From contig KV748209.1 of NCBI GenBank assembly GCA_001692895.1, positions 1,054,001 through 1,118,000 of the forward strand: DNA of 64,000 nucleotides, written 5' to 3'. Made by a program: the position numbers and the translations under genes. Below are positions 10,110 to 19,671 of this stretch, one piece after another. Every line of letters starts with the position of its first letter. The stretch's first letter is position 1. The stretch comes from Cenococcum geophilum 1.58. Its lineage: Eukaryota > Ascomycota > Dothideomycetes > Gloniales > Gloniaceae. The notes beneath the pieces were generated by a model. It ran no database searches. It was not told the origin of the DNA and saw only the letters and a program-made list of their open reading frames with translations.

Positions 10110-12118
10110 TCAAGCTTCCGGTTTCGTCTTCTTCACCTCTGGAGGGTTAGACTTCCCTTCCTCTTTATCGCCTGCCTTCGAAGCAAGCTCCACTGCTAAT
10201 CCTTAGCTTCTCCACAGCCCAACTCATAATAATCTCTTCGTTCTTCTTCTCGACTTCTCCATATCTTCCGCCTCCTCATCCGCATCCTTACTCTTCTCCT
10301 TTTCTTTCTCTTCCGGTTTTTTTCCCTAGTCCTCTAACTACAGCCTTCAACTCTACTTCTCTTCTTGCCACTTCTCCCATGTCAATATCTTCGAAGCCGA
10401 TCTTTTTCAAGATGCTGCCAGCCAGGTATCTGTATCGCGTATGGCCGCTGACCAGGACGCTGACATCAACATTCTCGACTCCTTTCACTCCTTGGACTTT
10501 TTGCAGGCTAGCGACGCCATACTGAATGCTGCTCGTGCAGTACAGAAATGCGGGGATATAGTCGTTGGTCGAATATATGTTGACGACCCTGCCCGATACC
10601 ACCCTCCTTACCTTTCTCCACTCGCTTACTGTTAACGGTGTCGGTGCTCCGACAAGCACGACGCTTTCGACCAGCCCAAAGGCCCTTCTTTCTGCAAGTG
10701 TCATAAGACACGTATAGATGACTCGCGCTCCAAGCGAGTATCCGATCAGCGTAACCGGCCTTTCGCCCTGTGCATTGTTGATAAGAGCATCGGCCAGTAC
10801 CTCTCCCGCCTTCTCACTCTTTACGTTGGCAATGCTGAAGGGGCTATCAATGATTCTTGACACTTTCAGAAACCCCAATGGCCACAGTCCCGCACTTAGA
10901 CTCGCAAAGACCGTCCTCTTAATAATCTCGCTCTTGGCATAGCTTCACGTAGCACCCCGCATCATGATGCTGATCAAGTTCCCCAACTTCAGCAACGCCT
11001 CGAGCTCCCGTCTCAGCGCAAACCCCTTAATCGACGGCCCAACAACACGCCACGGCACCACTACCTCCTCCTTATCCGTCAGCCACCCGGAAATCCCAAT
11101 CGCGACTCTCAGCCTCCGAAACTCCTCGGTCTTCCTCGGGCGATGAAAATTGCGGATGGACACGAACCTAAAATCCTCCACCTCCCGCGCATACTGATCC
11201 ACCATCTGACCCGTCATTCAAGCACCATACGCGCCAAACAACCCCCCCACCAAAACCGTGCTGCTCACCACCGCCCCCAAATACCCCACCACCGCCATCG
11301 CACCTAGCCCCAACCCGCCCATTACACTCCCCACGCTCGCCGCCTGCCGCCGCATTTCCGCGTCCGCGCTCATCTGCTGCCGCGTCGCTCGCCGACCGCT
11401 AGGGCGTCAATGGAGAGCTGCAAGCTGCTTGTTGGGTGGAGCTGCAGGATCCGCGAGTGCGCGCCGTACTGCTCGAGGCTGAGGAGCAGAAGCAGCAGCA
11501 CCGTGCTGTGCAGCAGCAGCAACGCGCGCTTGGGTTCCGCAAGACGTGTCAGCGGCGTGCAGAGCGGCGGGTATAGCGTCTGCAGCGCGGCCCCGACGCT
11601 CTGGTCTTGTGCGCGCGGGGGGAGGACTCTGACGCCGCGAGGGCGAGGCCAAGGCCGGGGATGTGGGACGCGTGCGGGGCGGCTGCGGTGAGGCGGCTGA
11701 GGAGTTCAGGGCTTCGTCGACGCGCTGGAGCACGGTGTCGCGCCAGGCGTCGAAGTAGGCCAGGGCGGCAGACTGCAGGGCTTGCGTTTCTGGGTGTGCG
11801 AGCTCGGCTTCTGTGGCTTTGCGGCGAGCGGCCCGGGCGCGGCGCGCTTTGTCGGCGGCGGGGATGTCGATAGCGCTGAGGTTTTGGGGCGCGCGGAGGG
11901 CAGCGTCGCCGGTTAGGTGGGGCTCTCTGTCATCGTCGAGGCCGGGGGTGAAGGCTGCAGGAGGGTTTTGCGCATCGAGGCGGTTGCGGAGGCGATTAGG
12001 AGGGTGAAGTCGGAGCGTTGTTGTGGGGTTTCGAGGATGGAGGTGAGAGATTGGTCGTCTGAGGAGGGCGAAGGGGAGCGCCGGCGGTCCCGGAAGACCA
12101 GGGGAGGTGAGAGAGCAT
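10110..12118 (-). pseudogene. DUF726 (TMCO4-like) alpha/beta hydrolase, pseudogene
   Basis: The 3' half clearly codes for the DUF726 family: LFGAYGA, MTGQMVDQYAREVEDF, VAIGISGWL, the nucleophile elbow GYSLGAR, and SGHTRYRY with the likely catalytic His. The N-terminal half (SLTSILETPQQRSDFTLL; ALAYFDAWRDTVLQRV; AEPKRALLLLHS) is also present but in two alternating frames. Lesions: frame changes near 11.95, 11.65 and 11.38 kb; an internal loss just before MGGLGLGA, which removes part of the glycine-rich membrane segment; an in-frame TGA at 11218-11220 where Arg or Gly is usual; a TGA at 10943-10945 where Trp is expected (GAT*SYAKSEI); and frame changes in the last ~70 codons, whose charged tail ends near 10110. 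Family members are membrane-associated fungal proteins of 700-1,000 aa with unclear substrates. Several independent lesions make sequencing error unlikely. The start at 12118 is approximate. Confidence 0.78.
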
Positions 12119-12538
12119 GGCGAGTGTATAGAAAATGAGGCAAAGGTAGAAAATTGGATTGAGATTTGCGGGAGTGGCTTGGGAGTAGAGGAGAATTGAT
12201 AGGGTGTTGATATATGTTGATATGCGTTGACCTGGGGGCAAGAAATAGATCTGTGGTTTGAGCTGTGCTTGCCACGTCGTGAAAGCGGGAGAGCGGACCA
12301 CACGTAGCGACTCAAGATGCACGTAATAGACAGCGAAACGGTAGATATTGTATGGAACTTTGGGCATACATGACAGTTTTAGAAGCGTGGTCTTGTCGCA
12401 TCATGAAATAATGAGGAAAGGATAAAGAACGACCGCTTTATTAATCCACATTCAATTCCATGGCCTCAATCTGAACGACAGACCTGTGGTCAAAAGGAAA
12501 CAACCGCCTCACACTTAGTTTCTAATTACTTGTTCCGC

Positions 12539-14234
12539 TCAAGAGAAGTCCTCGCCCGTCTCCTCAATACCGTTCTTGATCCTGAGTAGGAGCGTCGTCT
12601 TCCACTTATCAAGTTTGCTCATCTGGTCGTACTGGAATAGCTGCAGCGGAGTTAGCACTCGTACGAGAACACACCAGTAGCCAGGAACTTACCTTATCGG
12701 CGAATGCTTCTTGGTCGCCCTTGAAGAATAATTATGTTAGCTCAGCCAAACAGTTGGGGATTTGGAGAAAATACATCTGAAACCGCTTGAGTAAGGTCGA
12801 CGAGGAGCTGGTGTTCTCTCTGCTGCGTGAAACTGGGGTCAAGATCGCGGTAGCGCTCTAGGGCTGTGTTCATCCCCACAATGTCTCCAGTGGCTAGCGA
12901 ACAGATACCTGCTTTAAGCAAGTACTCCTTCACGGACCATTTCCTATATAAAGGTAAGAAAGGCTCCGGAAGCAAGATCAAATAGATACAGACATGGTAC
13001 TCCTTCACGGACCATTTCCTATATAAAGGTAAGAAAGGCTCCGGAAGCAAGATCAAATAGATACAGACATGGTACTCCTTCACGGACCATTTCCTATATA
13101 AAGGTAAGAAAGGCTCCGGAAGCAAGATCAAATAGATACAGACATGAGGTTGTTTTGGATACTTGATTTCGCTAGAGTTGAGAAGATTAGACGAGTTTAT
13201 TTTCCATTCGAGGAGTGGCAACGTACCAACGCGCTCGTACAGCCCGATGGCTTTATAGTAGTCTTTTCCTTCCAGTGCAACCAAATCCGCTAGAGAGCTC
13301 ATTTAGCTTATTTATGACCACTATGCAAGGAGTGACAATGAACAAACCTGTCTTAAGCCATAGCTTGTTCGCCAGTGCTTCCTATATCTATATAAGTAAA
13401 GTGAGCTTAAATTCCTGAGTTTTGACACTTACAGCATTATCCTACCAAATATTCATTAGTACTTGCAATAGAACTATCTTGCACGGCTGGTGGGGCTACG
13501 CACCGACTCGTACCAGCTGGCAGCTTCTTCGAAAGCTGCCGCAGCCCTCCCTTGGTCACCAAGTTCGACCTCGAATAACTCTCCAAGATTCTCCTTATCT
13601 GGTTTGAAAGTGAATATAAAACGATAACAAATGTGTCATCCGACAGGTTCGGAAGAATGAGGCGGTACTTACGGGTAGCCGCGCGGCGGAAATTTCCCTT
13701 CGCGCAGTAGTGCTGTATAGCTTTTAAAACGTAAGAAACAGTAGGGTATGATTTCGGCAGGTATAAAACCTTTCTCTAGACACCGAGCTGCGTCTTCGGG
13801 ATCTGTCTTCCTGTAGGCCTTGAATGCATCATTCATGGTATTGGCTGCATCATCCTACACGCACTAGTCAGATAATAACTCAAGTGGTGCGGAAAGCTCC
13901 TAAATTTTACAGGCTCATTCAAATGCTGTAGTTGGATGGACGCAGCCTTCTCAAATGCTAAACCGGCTTCCTTTCCTAGACTTATCGTCAGTGCTACCAC
14001 CCCACGTGATACGACACGAGCACTTTACCTTGCTTGGCCATGCGAAATGCGTTGGCCGCCTGGATGTAAAGATCTGCCGCATTTTCATCTGCACCTATTT
14101 AGTTCACTATTTCAGGATTGTGGACGTATATTCTAACACTTCTCCTGCCGCCCGCCGAATAAGCTGAAACCGGAGCCTGCACCACTTAGCGCTTTCTCTG
14201 CCTTTTGAAGGGCGACCCTCGGATCCTGAGCCAT
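12539..14234 (-). CDS. sec17: Alpha-SNAP / Sec17 vesicular fusion protein
   Basis: Thirteen exons reconstruct 293 aa, the usual alpha-SNAP length: 14234-14138, 14088-14029, 13975-13911, 13854-13770, 13720-13673, 13598-13504, 13441-13433 (9 nt), 13381-13348, 13289-13227, 13171-13144, 12943-12775, 12719-12693, 12640-12539. The start MAQDPRVALQKAEKAL, the TPR-like helical repeats (YENAADLYIQAANAFRMAKQ, FEEAASWYES, ALANKLWLKTADLVALEG, NNLMKWSVKEYLLKAGIC) and the end (LDKWKTTLLLRIKNGIEE) follow Sec17 throughout. Alpha-SNAP sits on SNARE complexes and recruits the ATPase NSF/Sec18 to disassemble them after fusion, in the cytosol at membranes. Two exons are tiny (9 and 28 nt). The intron between exons 10 and 11 is triplicated with part of exon 11; only removal of the whole 200 nt (13143-12944) gives the normal protein. 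Identity is near certain. Confidence 0.93.
12921..13145 (-). repeat. 75-bp tandem repeat, three copies, spanning an intron-exon junction of sec17
   Basis: Units are 12921-12995, 12996-13070 and 13071-13145 and look identical apart from the outermost base. Read on the gene strand, each unit is one complete 50-nt intron (donor GTCTGT, acceptor TATATAG) plus 25 nt of exon beginning GAAATGGTCCGTG. Donors therefore occur at 13143, 13068 and 12993 and acceptors at 13094, 13019 and 12944. Near-perfect identity means a recent duplication or an assembly artefact. Confidence 0.9.
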
Positions 14235-14807
14235 GGTGAAGCCTGAATAGGGATATTTGGAATCTAAGATCTATGGGAGAACTTATTAGAAGAGAAAGTG
14301 TTTTGTTGAAAGGCACCTGCGAGGTCTCTTTGATGATGACCTAACCGTGGGGTTGGTTGCCCCTCGGGCAAACCTCGGCATCTGGTTCAAACCAAGACTT
14401 CCTCAAATGCTTGCAAGCAGCTGATTAGAGATGAACGCGCCTTAAAAATATAGCTATGTATATTGACGTTATTTTATGAGCGGTATATACGCTATTCTAT
14501 TGCTCTTATAAAATTACTCTCTTTGGAGTACGTGAAGTAGTTAATGCGACAACCAGCGTTGGAATGGGTTCCCCAAGCAAAGTAACCGATCTCGACATCT
14601 TACTAATGAGTCGAACTTCAACTACACTCCATTCTTCGTCCTCTCCACACAGCCAGACCCAACACTTCTTCTACTCCCTTAATACCTGAATATGGAAAAA
14701 CATACATCGGAAGGTCCATAGATTTCCAGAGGGCGTAAAATATTCGTCCTGTCATTGGGTACGAGTTCCTGGCCGGGTACAGACACATTCGCTTACACTC
14801 GTAGCAG
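14235..14807. other. Divergent promoter region of sec17 and gatC
   Basis: Both flanking genes point outward, so this interval should carry both promoters. An AT-rich patch lies at about 14440-14520. No conserved site recognised. A string at about 14390 resembling a tRNA T-loop has no matching arms. Confidence 0.5.
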
Positions 14808-15395
14808 ATGGCAGCTCGAGTGCTCCGAAGCAAGGCGCAAACCCTTACCCAGGCTCCATACCACAGATTGTCCCCTGGAACGAGCCTCCCTAGAATTCCT
14901 TCTCGATATAGCTCATCCAAACCGGTCGTAGACCTTGACCAACTACTCTCGAAGCCCACCTGGTCCGTCCATTCGCTTTTGGCATCCGACATCCAGGAAG
15001 CCGACGCACCTGCAATATCCCCAAAACAACTCCACCACCTGCTCCGACTGTCCGCTCTACCTTTACCAAGTAGTCCCGAGGAAGAATCAAACATGCTAAA
15101 GACACTCTCTTCACAACTTCATTTTGTCCGAGAAATCCAGCAAGTAGATACGCAGGGCGTCCCACCACTAAGAGCATTGCGCGATGAGACTGTAGCAGCG
15201 GAGAAGGAACAGAAGATTTCTATGGACACTCTCAAAGAGGCTCTGGCCCGGGAAGAAGTCATTGGAAAGCATCACAAGCGAATCCGAAGAAAGACCGATC
15301 CAGTAGACGCCAAGGACGCCGAGGATTGGGATGTTCTCGGTTGTGCGGAGCGTATATCCGGGAAGTATTTTGTCGTTGATAGTGGGAAGTCATGA
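14808..15395 (+). CDS. gatC: Mitochondrial glutamyl-tRNA(Gln) amidotransferase subunit C
   Basis: A single exon of 195 aa. Residues 1-35 are rich in Arg, Ser and Ala without acidic residues (MAARVLRSKAQTL...), a plausible mitochondrial presequence. Residues ~75-135 carry the GatC signature: a helix with LLRLSALPLP, then MLKTLSSQLHFVREIQQVD, and GVPPLRALRDE. The C-terminal part with RIRRKTDPVDAKD and WDVLG is the fungal extension. In the GatCAB complex, subunit C wraps GatA and stabilises it while the enzyme converts mischarged Glu-tRNA(Gln) to Gln-tRNA(Gln) in mitochondria. Length and layout match fungal homologues. The start is the first ATG of the frame and gives the presequence. Divergently transcribed from sec17. 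Confidence 0.85.
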   Translation: MAARVLRSKAQTLTQAPYHRLSPGTSLPRIPSRYSSSKPVVDLDQLLSKPTWSVHSLLASDIQEADAPAISPKQLHHLLRLSALPLPSSPEEESNMLKTLSSQLHFVREIQQVDTQGVPPLRALRDETVAAEKEQKISMDTLKEALAREEVIGKHHKRIRRKTDPVDAKDAEDWDVLGCAERISGKYFVVDSGKS

Positions 15396-15733
15396 TACCC
15401 CCATTTCACTGCTTTTCGCTGTATTCACGTTTTCCAAATCTACTCGAGTGGATCACCAATAATCTTCAACAATTCTCATTTTCATTTCAAGAACTAAAAG
15501 TCAAGCTCTACGCGCAAGACGAGCAAGGTCAATAAGAAGTTATTTCAGTGTCTTATAAATTTGTCACGCCAACCGCCATCCCTTATTGAAATACCGGTTC
15601 CTGCCTGTGGAAGAGCAAACGGAACGACTGCAGTCCAAGGAGACCATTTTCCATCTCCAAATGCCGTAAGTGAAACATAAAAAGGCCTCTGCACATAAAA
15701 CATTACACAAGTCAAGGAGATTCGAACATCCGA
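15396..15733. other. Convergent intergenic region
   Basis: Lies between the 3' ends of gatC and the following minus-strand gene. No gene or motif that I can support. Confidence 0.5.
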
Positions 15734-16279
15734 TCATGGCAGTCTTTGTTCAAGACTACATCCACACGATGAACAGAATTTCACAGCTCTGGAATTGATA
15801 CAACAGTCACAGAATCGTGCTTTTTCCAACTCCGGGAGATCTGGCGTCGGCAGCCTCTGGAATCTTGGAGTTGGTGGCGGTGAGGGTAGATCATGTTGTG
15901 AAAAGAGTTTCTTGCCTAACAAGGTTGACTGGTCCTTTGGGAAGGCGTCTGAGAAGTTCTGGATGATTGCAGGCTTCCTTCGAGGATTGCGAGATTTTCC
16001 GACTTGCCGAGTCACGTGCACCTCAGCAGCAACTGGCCGATCTTTGAAATCTGGAGCGGGAACGGCGTTACTAGGCATCCATCGGCTCTCTCTCGACTGG
16101 ATTGACGATGCAATACTAGTTGACGAAGCAGAGCGTCGAGCTGTAGAGAATGAACCAGAGGCCGTCGACAGTGGTGCATGGCGACGAGACTCTTGGACAC
16201 GAACGACATTACCATTCATGCATTCAGTCCGTCGATATTCCATGGCTGGAGTGGACTGGTGGTATTGCATTGCTGCCAT
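15734..16279 (-). CDS. Small protein with C-terminal paired-cysteine motif, unknown function
   Basis: The ATG at 16279 (MAAMQYHQS) gives 181 aa; the frame is open 38 codons further upstream but offers only non-ATG starts. Residues ~40-70 are Ser/Thr/Arg-rich and look disordered. A proline-rich block (DLPSPPPTPRFQRLPTPD) around 140-158 resembles an SH3-ligand or kinase-docking stretch. The last ~25 residues hold CDCC-x8-CSSCGC, two cysteine pairs spaced like a small zinc ribbon or treble-clef knuckle. The family is not recognised; many ascomycetes have short stress- or development-related proteins with such tails, but I do not assign a role. A TATA-like box and CT-rich tract (read on the minus strand) lie ~215 bp upstream, in keeping with an expressed gene. 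Confidence 0.65.
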   Translation of the reverse strand: MAAMQYHQSTPAMEYRRTECMNGNVVRVQESRRHAPLSTASGSFSTARRSASSTSIASSIQSRESRWMPSNAVPAPDFKDRPVAAEVHVTRQVGKSRNPRRKPAIIQNFSDAFPKDQSTLLGKKLFSQHDLPSPPPTPRFQRLPTPDLPELEKARFCDCCINSRAVKFCSSCGCSLEQRLP

Positions 16280-16491
16280 AGTGATTGGCAGTGACGATAA
16301 CGTGGTCAAGAGCTGGCAAGAGGGAATGGCAGAGAGGTAATCAACCACCAAGAAAGAGTCTAGGGTAGTCGTGTTGAGTAATGTGTTATTCAACTAAACG
16401 GTTTCTGATGGTGTTGGTGGACTATGTGATGAAAGTGAGTAGGTATGGGGAGGAGGGAAGAGTGATGGTGGGAGGAGGGGGACGGGTGGGT

Positions 16492-16497
16492 TTATAA
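16492..16497 (-). promoter_or_regulatory. TATA-like box with adjacent CT-rich tract
   Basis: On the minus strand the sequence reads CACCTTATAAACCC, and then a pyrimidine-rich run continues downstream to about 16430, toward the ATG at 16279. TATA plus a CT-rich block is a common promoter layout in filamentous fungi. Placement fits the 181-aa gene; function not shown. Confidence 0.4.
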
Positions 16498-16509
16498 GGT
16501 GGGGAGCGA

Positions 16510-17669
16510 GGTGAGGGCTTGGCACCCTCCTTCGGGCATGGGGTCCTGTAATCGACACACCCCACCCCCATAGAACCGCTGGCTACTCCTGTTTCATCTA
16601 CTTACGACCATTTACTCTCGGAATACTCGAATTTACCAGCCTTGGATACGTAGACGGACGACTACGCCTTACAGGGTGACTTTTAGAGCTCTGGAGGCCA
16701 GGGCGATGAGCGGCCTCTCCAGAGTGGTCTTAGGCATCTGCAACGCAGTAATTCTACTCTTTGGATTCACCCAATGTCCTCTACAGGTCATTGCCTGTAG
16801 ATGCATCCCCATTTTCTATACCCCCCGACCTTCTCGTCGCCGCCCTGTCTATCACCTTTTCATACGCTACCGCAAGTGCATTTCTATACTCTCATTACTG
16901 CAACCATTTCGCGTCCGCTTCCCATAACCTTTGATGAGCTTCCAGATACAATTAAATGCTTTGTTCATCACATCCGCCGCTCCGATCATTCAATAGGATA
17001 TGCTAGGAGCTTATGTTGAGAAGTGAGCTTAGCGAAAATTGCACAGCCCATCACGTGACTCAAATCCCTCGCTGCACCTTGAGCCCTTTTCGAGATAGCC
17101 ATTCAGTCTTACCTTGGCTCGCGGGGGATTTTTGCATATTATCTGAAACACTATTAGAAGTGCATTTTGGGCCTTCAAGGGCTCGATTTGAGTGCAAGAA
17201 TGTTACCCTCAAGGGCGCATGGTCCGTGCGCAGGACAATCAGGCAACGAAAGCTGCCGCCCTATTGCGCCCTTTGAGGAATTTTACGGAGAACGTGCTGT
17301 GGGTTCTGCACAAACGCGCATTGCACGCGGCCTGTCTTGCACCTTTTCTTTCGTACCATGCACTTTTCCTCTGTTGACCAGTTTCCTTGTACACGGTCGC
17401 GCCCTACGCAGTGCAGAAAGCCTGTTTAAGTGAGGCTTAGATGTGTTCACACCAAGGGATGAGCTTCCTAGATCACAGGATGCGTTCTAGTGCCCGGTAT
17501 GGATTTGTCGCTTGCGATTATCTCATAAATCAGGACGCTTCGTGGAGAATGAGGGAAGCACGTGCATCCTGCTCCCTATCCCTTAGCACGGTGGCGTCCA
17601 CAATGTGGGTGGTCCGTGCGGAATACCAGAGTCACCTATACAGATTCAATCAATATATTATCATCAACC
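16510..17669. other. Intergenic, no gene supported
   Basis: Several overlapping plus-strand frames under 100 codons occur (16.68-17.69 kb), but none has a recognisable domain, and they contradict one another. A CACGTG core (tcacgtga) is at about 17052. Possible non-coding transcript or decayed gene; nothing firm. Confidence 0.45.
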
Positions 17670-17852
17670 ATGCCAACCAATCGTACTTCTAATGACACAG
17701 GCTTCGTCCCACCGACTCAATACCCTGTTCCACCGACTTGGAAGGCCAAAGGACGTCCCTCGGAGCCCTGGCCGCTGACTGCTTTCGAGCCTCTGCAAAT
17801 TGAGGATATCACCGACCTCATATTTCTGAGCACGCACCTTCGATCCTATTGA
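17670..17852 (+). CDS. Short hypothetical protein (60 aa), doubtful
   Basis: The ATG at 17670, preceded by AACC, opens 60 codons rich in Pro, Thr and acidic residues (PTQYPVPPTWKAKGRP; EPLQIEDITDLIFL). Composition is protein-like, but there is no known domain and no neighbouring exon that I can join. It could be the 5' exon of a gene whose remainder was lost to the repeat patch that follows. Confidence 0.25.
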   Translation: MPTNRTSNDTGFVPPTQYPVPPTWKAKGRPSEPWPLTAFEPLQIEDITDLIFLSTHLRSY

Positions 17853-17929
17853 TTCTATTTCACCGTGCTAAGGGACAACCCCTTGAATTCTCTGTGAAGC
17901 GTCTGGAGCTTATATGTTAGGCGCCAAGC

Positions 17930-18440
17930 TCGCCGAGTGAGATTATGTGCAATGTTATACGCAGCGCATCTGGCAATTGAGCCAGATACTTGCTTACCTT
18001 TTGTGGGTTTGTTTGGCTCGGGTGGCGTAGAGCCTGTCGCCTCACATTATAGTCCTAGCTTTAGTATTTAAAATTATAATTACCTAAGAAACTAACCTAC
18101 TTTTATAATGCTATATCTCCCCTTTTAATATTATAGATATAGGCCAATAATATATATATCAAGTGACGAGCCCCCGACCGGGGTCCCCGACCCGCACCAG
18201 CCTTATATATTGTTCTATGCAGCGTATCTAGCGAGCGTGCTAGGTACTCGCTTACCTTTTTGGCGCGTTTGTTGGCCGAGTAGCGTAGGGCTTGTCACCT
18301 TGCAATATAGCTTAAAATATAGATACTTAAAGAATCTATTATATTAAGTATATATATTATAACCACTAGTTAAGACGTAGCTTATAGAAAAGGATAAAAT
18401 TAATTTTTAAAATATTTAGTTACCACTAAAGCTGCGAGAA
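17930..18440. repeat. AT-rich patch with two related repeat segments
   Basis: About 17953-18080 and 18211-18330 are diverged direct copies. Both read gcagcgYatct, then gatacttgcttacctttt or ggtactcgcttacctttt, then a gtttgttgg-type run and gtagRGcYtgtc, and then pass into AT-rich decayed sequence. Differences are mostly C/T and G/A, as after RIP. Between them is a GC-rich block (cccccgaccggggtccccgac). A matching scrap occurs near 4.1 kb. Element class unknown. Confidence 0.5.
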
Positions 18441-18861
18441 TTCGTTAGTTAATAAGGAGCAGTTCGTCCGTGCACACCAACGATCCGCGAAGGGTAGCTT
18501 GCGACAATCCCCACCTGATGGGCTTCTAAACACCGTTATACCTATGGTTAGCAGTATATCAACATGTGGTATGCGACTTCGCGATTTATTAACTAACTTT
18601 GAATATTTATGAGCTATAAGAGCCGCATTGCCCAGCCACTCTAAAGTGGCTGAGCAGTTCAGGTTCTTCCGACTGCATTCACTCCGACTGCATTCACTAA
18701 ATAATCACTTTTTGGAGTAAGCCATTCACAGAATTCCTTTACCACAATGGGTGAAGACCTTTCCTCAGAACTCCTACAACCCCCTTCTTCCACCAAGAAA
18801 CGTAATCATCCATCAATTAAATCACAATACCACTCAACATATCCATCGCATATCATCCAAC

Positions 18862-19671
18862 ATGACGGCTACCATGAACCCGCCACGGCCACCGTTAGAA
18901 TCGATTAATCAACGCAATTTTCCGCGCTACCTTGAGCCCGAACTCGAATGGCAGCATTTCAAGCACCGCGGCTTCCAACGCTACACCGAACTCAACACAG
19001 CCCTCCACGCAGATTCCCACGACGCAAGCCACTTCGGCTCCTACCACACTGACTACCGCACCGCCCAAACCAGCATCGTCCACGTGCATCCCGACCTCCC
19101 TGACCTCATCACCCCCTTCACGCACCTCAACATCAACCCCCAGACACCCCTCCTCAAAACCGAGCTCCTCACATCCCTCTCCAAAGGCATCGTGCATGAG
19201 ACCGCCGTCTCCGCCCCCGCCGGCGTCCTCATCGCCCTCACCAGCTTCGCCGCCCTCGACACCACCCCGCCGGGCCCGCGCAAACTGCCCTGGAGCGAGC
19301 TGGCCTGGCAGCTGTGGGCCGGGGCTGCGGGGAGCTACGCGCGGCTGCGGGGGCTGCGGTGCATCGTGCGGCATGCCATCTCGAACCCGGCGACGCGGCG
19401 CGTCATCGCGATGGCGCATCGTAGGCTCGGGCTGGATCCGGGGGTCGGGCAGCAGTTTGCGCTTGGTGGGGCGGGGCCCAGCGAGGAGGAGGAAGGCGTG
19501 AGAGAGGCGTTTTTGGCGCTGTTGGGGACGGATAATGGGAGTTCGACTGTTAGGTTGCTGGTGGATCATGCGGGGGCGCTGGGGAAGAAGCGGGTTGAGA
19601 GGGTTTTGACGTGGCCCGGGGAGAGGGGTCCGGTTATGGTGTTTGTGCTGAGCGAGTCGCTGTGTCCGTGA
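18862..19671 (+). CDS. Hypothetical protein, 269 aa
   Basis: The ATG at 18862 (MTATMNPPRPPLE) is the first ATG in a frame open to 19671; only a GTG lies earlier. No signal peptide or membrane segment is obvious. Residues ~15-100 are rich in His, Thr and Asp; ~115-150 contain an amphipathic Leu/Ala region (LLTSLSKGIVHETAV, GVLIALTSFAALD). The middle (WSELAWQLWAGAAG) has three Trp residues, and the C-terminal third is Gly/Ala/Glu-rich. I recognise no domain. Codon use is strongly GC3-biased, which supports real coding: a shadow frame would not keep that bias. Base composition flips from C-rich to G-rich around 19.29 kb within the same frame. Isolated between two repeat-tinged intergenic stretches. 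Confidence 0.6.
   Translation: MTATMNPPRPPLESINQRNFPRYLEPELEWQHFKHRGFQRYTELNTALHADSHDASHFGSYHTDYRTAQTSIVHVHPDLPDLITPFTHLNINPQTPLLKTELLTSLSKGIVHETAVSAPAGVLIALTSFAALDTTPPGPRKLPWSELAWQLWAGAAGSYARLRGLRCIVRHAISNPATRRVIAMAHRRLGLDPGVGQQFALGGAGPSEEEEGVREAFLALLGTDNGSSTVRLLVDHAGALGKKRVERVLTWPGERGPVMVFVLSESLCP

Noticed and set aside
11407-12315. A 302-codon minus frame read as one gene
   Set aside because: Only its middle part has DUF726 character; both ends are out of frame with the family, so it is a section of the pseudogene.
14330-14420. A tRNA-like string (ggttcaaacc) between sec17 and gatC
   Set aside because: The T-loop resemblance is not supported by pairable acceptor, D and anticodon arms on either strand.
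18895-19569. A 224-codon minus frame
   Set aside because: GC-rich antisense shadow of the plus-strand 269-aa frame, with repetitive Gly/Glu content and no start context.
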